Positions 62,535 to 64,000 of a stretch of 64,000 bases of DNA are shown here, piece by piece. This stretch comes from Longimycelium tulufanense. GTDB taxonomy: Bacteria; Actinomycetota; Actinomycetes; Mycobacteriales; Pseudonocardiaceae. Location of the stretch: assembly GCF_014645795.1 (NCBI RefSeq), contig NZ_BMMK01000024.1, forward strand, positions 1 through 64,000, written 5' to 3'. The position numbers and the translations under genes were made by a program. Numbering within the stretch: position 1 is the first letter of the stretch; each line of letters begins with the position of its first letter. Under the pieces are notes generated by a model. That model was not told where the DNA came from and made no database searches. It worked only from the letters and a program-made list of their open reading frames with translations.

Positions 62535-62774
62535 GTGTCCCACGAGGTGACGGTCATGACCCGGCAAAGCTGCCCCGCCTGCGAGGTGGCCGAGGCGGAC
62601 GTGCGCCGCATCTGTGCCGAGCTGGGTGTCCCATGGTCCGCGGTGGATGTCGATTCGGACTCGGAGCTGCGTGCCGAATACGGGGATCGGGTGCCGGTGA
62701 TCCTGATTGACGGCAATGAGCACGGCTACTGGAAGGTCGAGGAAGAGCGCTTCCGCCGTGCACTCGCCAACTAA
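62535..62774 (+). CDS. Glutaredoxin-like protein
   Basis: A 79-residue thioredoxin-fold protein with the redox site Cys-Pro-Ala-Cys in 'MTRQSCPACEVAEADVRRIC', a cis-Pro segment 'DRVPVILIDGNEHGYW' and no membrane segment. GTG 62535 is ten bases after AAGGAGG. In many actinobacteria a gene like this precedes rex-hemA-hemC, and a Rex operator is visible at 63892. It may act as a mycoredoxin-like reductant; this is inferred. Confidence 0.88.
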   Translation: MSHEVTVMTRQSCPACEVAEADVRRICAELGVPWSAVDVDSDSELRAEYGDRVPVILIDGNEHGYWKVEEERFRRALAN

Positions 62775-64000
62775 GACTCCGGAAAACGAAGCGGAGACTC
62801 GAAACGACGCTTGTGCTGACCGTGTATGTGTTGGCATGTCCCCGTTAGCGCTTTGTTGCCAAAGAGATCGGCCGACGAGTCGTTGCAGACATTCGGTGCG
62901 AGAGCGGCCAGGTGGCCGACATTGCGGAGTGCTGGTCATGGCTCGGCCCTGACGGGGATCGGAGAAGCTGTCAGGAACCGGGCCGGTGGGATCCCCGGGG
63001 GCAGCGGCTCGCTCGCCCAGCCCTGAGGAGGGTGGGAGGTCAGCGGGCGGAAGCGCCATCGGTCACCAGGCTTGGGCGCCGGCTGGTCGGTGCCTGGACG
63101 TCGAGCCGTGGCGGGGCCCGTGGGGCGACCGGGCAGCGGTGCACGCAGTTGGCGAAGTACCGATGGTGGCCGCGGAGCAGGTACGCCCCTGGCGTGTGGC
63201 CCAGCTCGTGCTGAGACCACAGGAGCCCACCGCCAGTTCGCCAGCAGGGTCCAGACAGCGGTGGTCGGGGTCGGGTTGCTCGGTCGTGGCGGAGGTCTCG
63301 ATCAACCGCCGGAAACCATTGCTGTCCAATGGGAGCTGCCAGGCGGGCTGGGGCACGGTGGGGTGGGGCGGATTCGTCCCGGCTTCGACTCTTTCGAGAT
63401 GTCCGTGCCGGAGGCCGAACTCCCCGTTCCACGGCCTCCCAACACACTGATGCTGTGCGCCGACCCTGTACCTCGACGGCGGCGCCTTTCTGACTTCTTC
63501 CGGTCACCTTGGTCGTGGTCCTGTCGCAGGGGCTCTGCTTGCCAGGCCCGGCACGGCCGATGCCTCCGTGAGCCCCTCCTGATCAGCTGATCGCCAGCAA
63601 CCCGCAGTCCACCGGCGGCCCACCGGCCCGGTCGCCGGGCGGCTCGCTGTGACCGGATCGGCATGGACAGCGCCGAAACCGTGCCCGATGCTGGCGGGTG
63701 ACGCCCCTCCGGGTGATCTTGGCTGCGACGGGCAACCATGTCCGGTTCGGTACCCCGACGGTGAACGGCGATTGCTCCGCTGTGCAGTCGGACCGTCACG
63801 GTGGAGCGAGGTCGACTACGCCGTTCGGGCGGTCGCCGTGACCTGTGTCGCAGCCGTCCTGTGCGTCTCGTCATGCCGTGGACGCGCAACTTTGTGCCTG
63901 CGTTCACAAGCGGCTACCGTGTCTTCGTCGCGCCGTCAAGGGCTTCGGCGGAAACCCACTCGGAATCCACCCAGGTCCACTGCGGGAGGGGCGCGCGGGT
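62775..64000. other. 1.2 kb region without a supported gene
   Basis: Lower GC content than the flanks and only fragmentary frames on both strands; no domain could be recognised. Near its end lies the Rex operator. It may be a decayed gene between the glutaredoxin-like gene and rex. Confidence 0.4.
63892..63909. promoter_or_regulatory. Rex operator (ROP)
   Basis: TTGTGCCTGCGTTCACAA fits the Rex operator pattern TTGTG-N8-CACAA, with TTCACAA on the right half. TACCGT 7 bases later may be the -10 of the next gene. Rex represses respiratory and heme genes and its own operon when NADH is low; the regulated gene is beyond the window. Confidence 0.7.

Noticed and set aside
60108-63059. 983-codon open frame on the minus strand
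   Set aside because: It lies antisense to the clear acyl-CoA dehydrogenase and glutaredoxin-like genes, is Pro/Arg/Gly-rich without any domain, and is expected by chance at this GC content.

Overview
This 64 kb window is high-GC actinobacterial chromosome, most likely from the Pseudonocardiaceae or a close relative. Evidence: GTG starts and four-base stop/start overlaps are common; mycothiol genes are present (mshA, a maleylpyruvate-isomerase-type enzyme); and long stretches follow the Mycobacterium tuberculosis Rv0474-Rv0505c gene order (Rv numbers are from memory, not searched), followed by a Streptomyces-like bldN/rsbN pair. The family assignment is an inference.

Layout. 1-2356 is the right end of an integrative (AICE-type) element: a 5'-truncated RepSA-like initiator, an excisionase and a tyrosine integrase, ending in the 3' half of a tRNA-Phe gene that serves as attachment site. 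2.7-6.1 kb holds a MazG-like pyrophosphatase, a PP2C-like phosphatase, a broken YczE-type membrane protein and a divergent MocR regulator. 7.9-13.0 kb is the most unusual block: four overlapping genes for a subtilisin-like protease without signal peptide, an ECF-like sigma factor, a small beta-rich protein and a TPR-CHAT caspase-like protease. 13-23.4 kb has an aminotransferase, DUF445 and CGNR proteins, a PadR-regulated ABC exporter, a protein methyltransferase and a CrcB-DUF190-CrcB fluoride export operon.

23.6-40 kb carries the XRE regulator-hbhA-DUF2516 trio, assorted enzymes, then DUF2505-murB, an SDR, an L,D-transpeptidase lipoprotein, mshA and a YbjN protein. 40-56.5 kb continues with an acyl-CoA ligase, gpm1, senX3-regX3, ppx, an isomerase, proline dehydrogenase, proC, a small HTH protein, the 33-residue ribosomal protein bS22, an epimerase, an acyltransferase and a YbjQ protein. 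56.9-62.8 kb has serB1, rsbN, bldN, an acyl-CoA dehydrogenase and a glutaredoxin-like protein. The window ends just after a Rex-type operator, so rex and heme genes probably follow.

Themes: cell envelope (murB, L,D-transpeptidase, HbhA-like, MmpS-like), phosphate and polyphosphate signalling (senX3-regX3, ppx), mycothiol and redox (mshA, MDMPI, glutaredoxin, Rex site), proline metabolism (PRODH next to proC) and development (bldN/rsbN). Intergenic DNA holds three families of near-identical dispersed repeats and a dense hairpin array at 39.93-40.17 kb. Many genes have a -10-like hexamer 6-8 bases before the start codon, which suggests leaderless transcripts.
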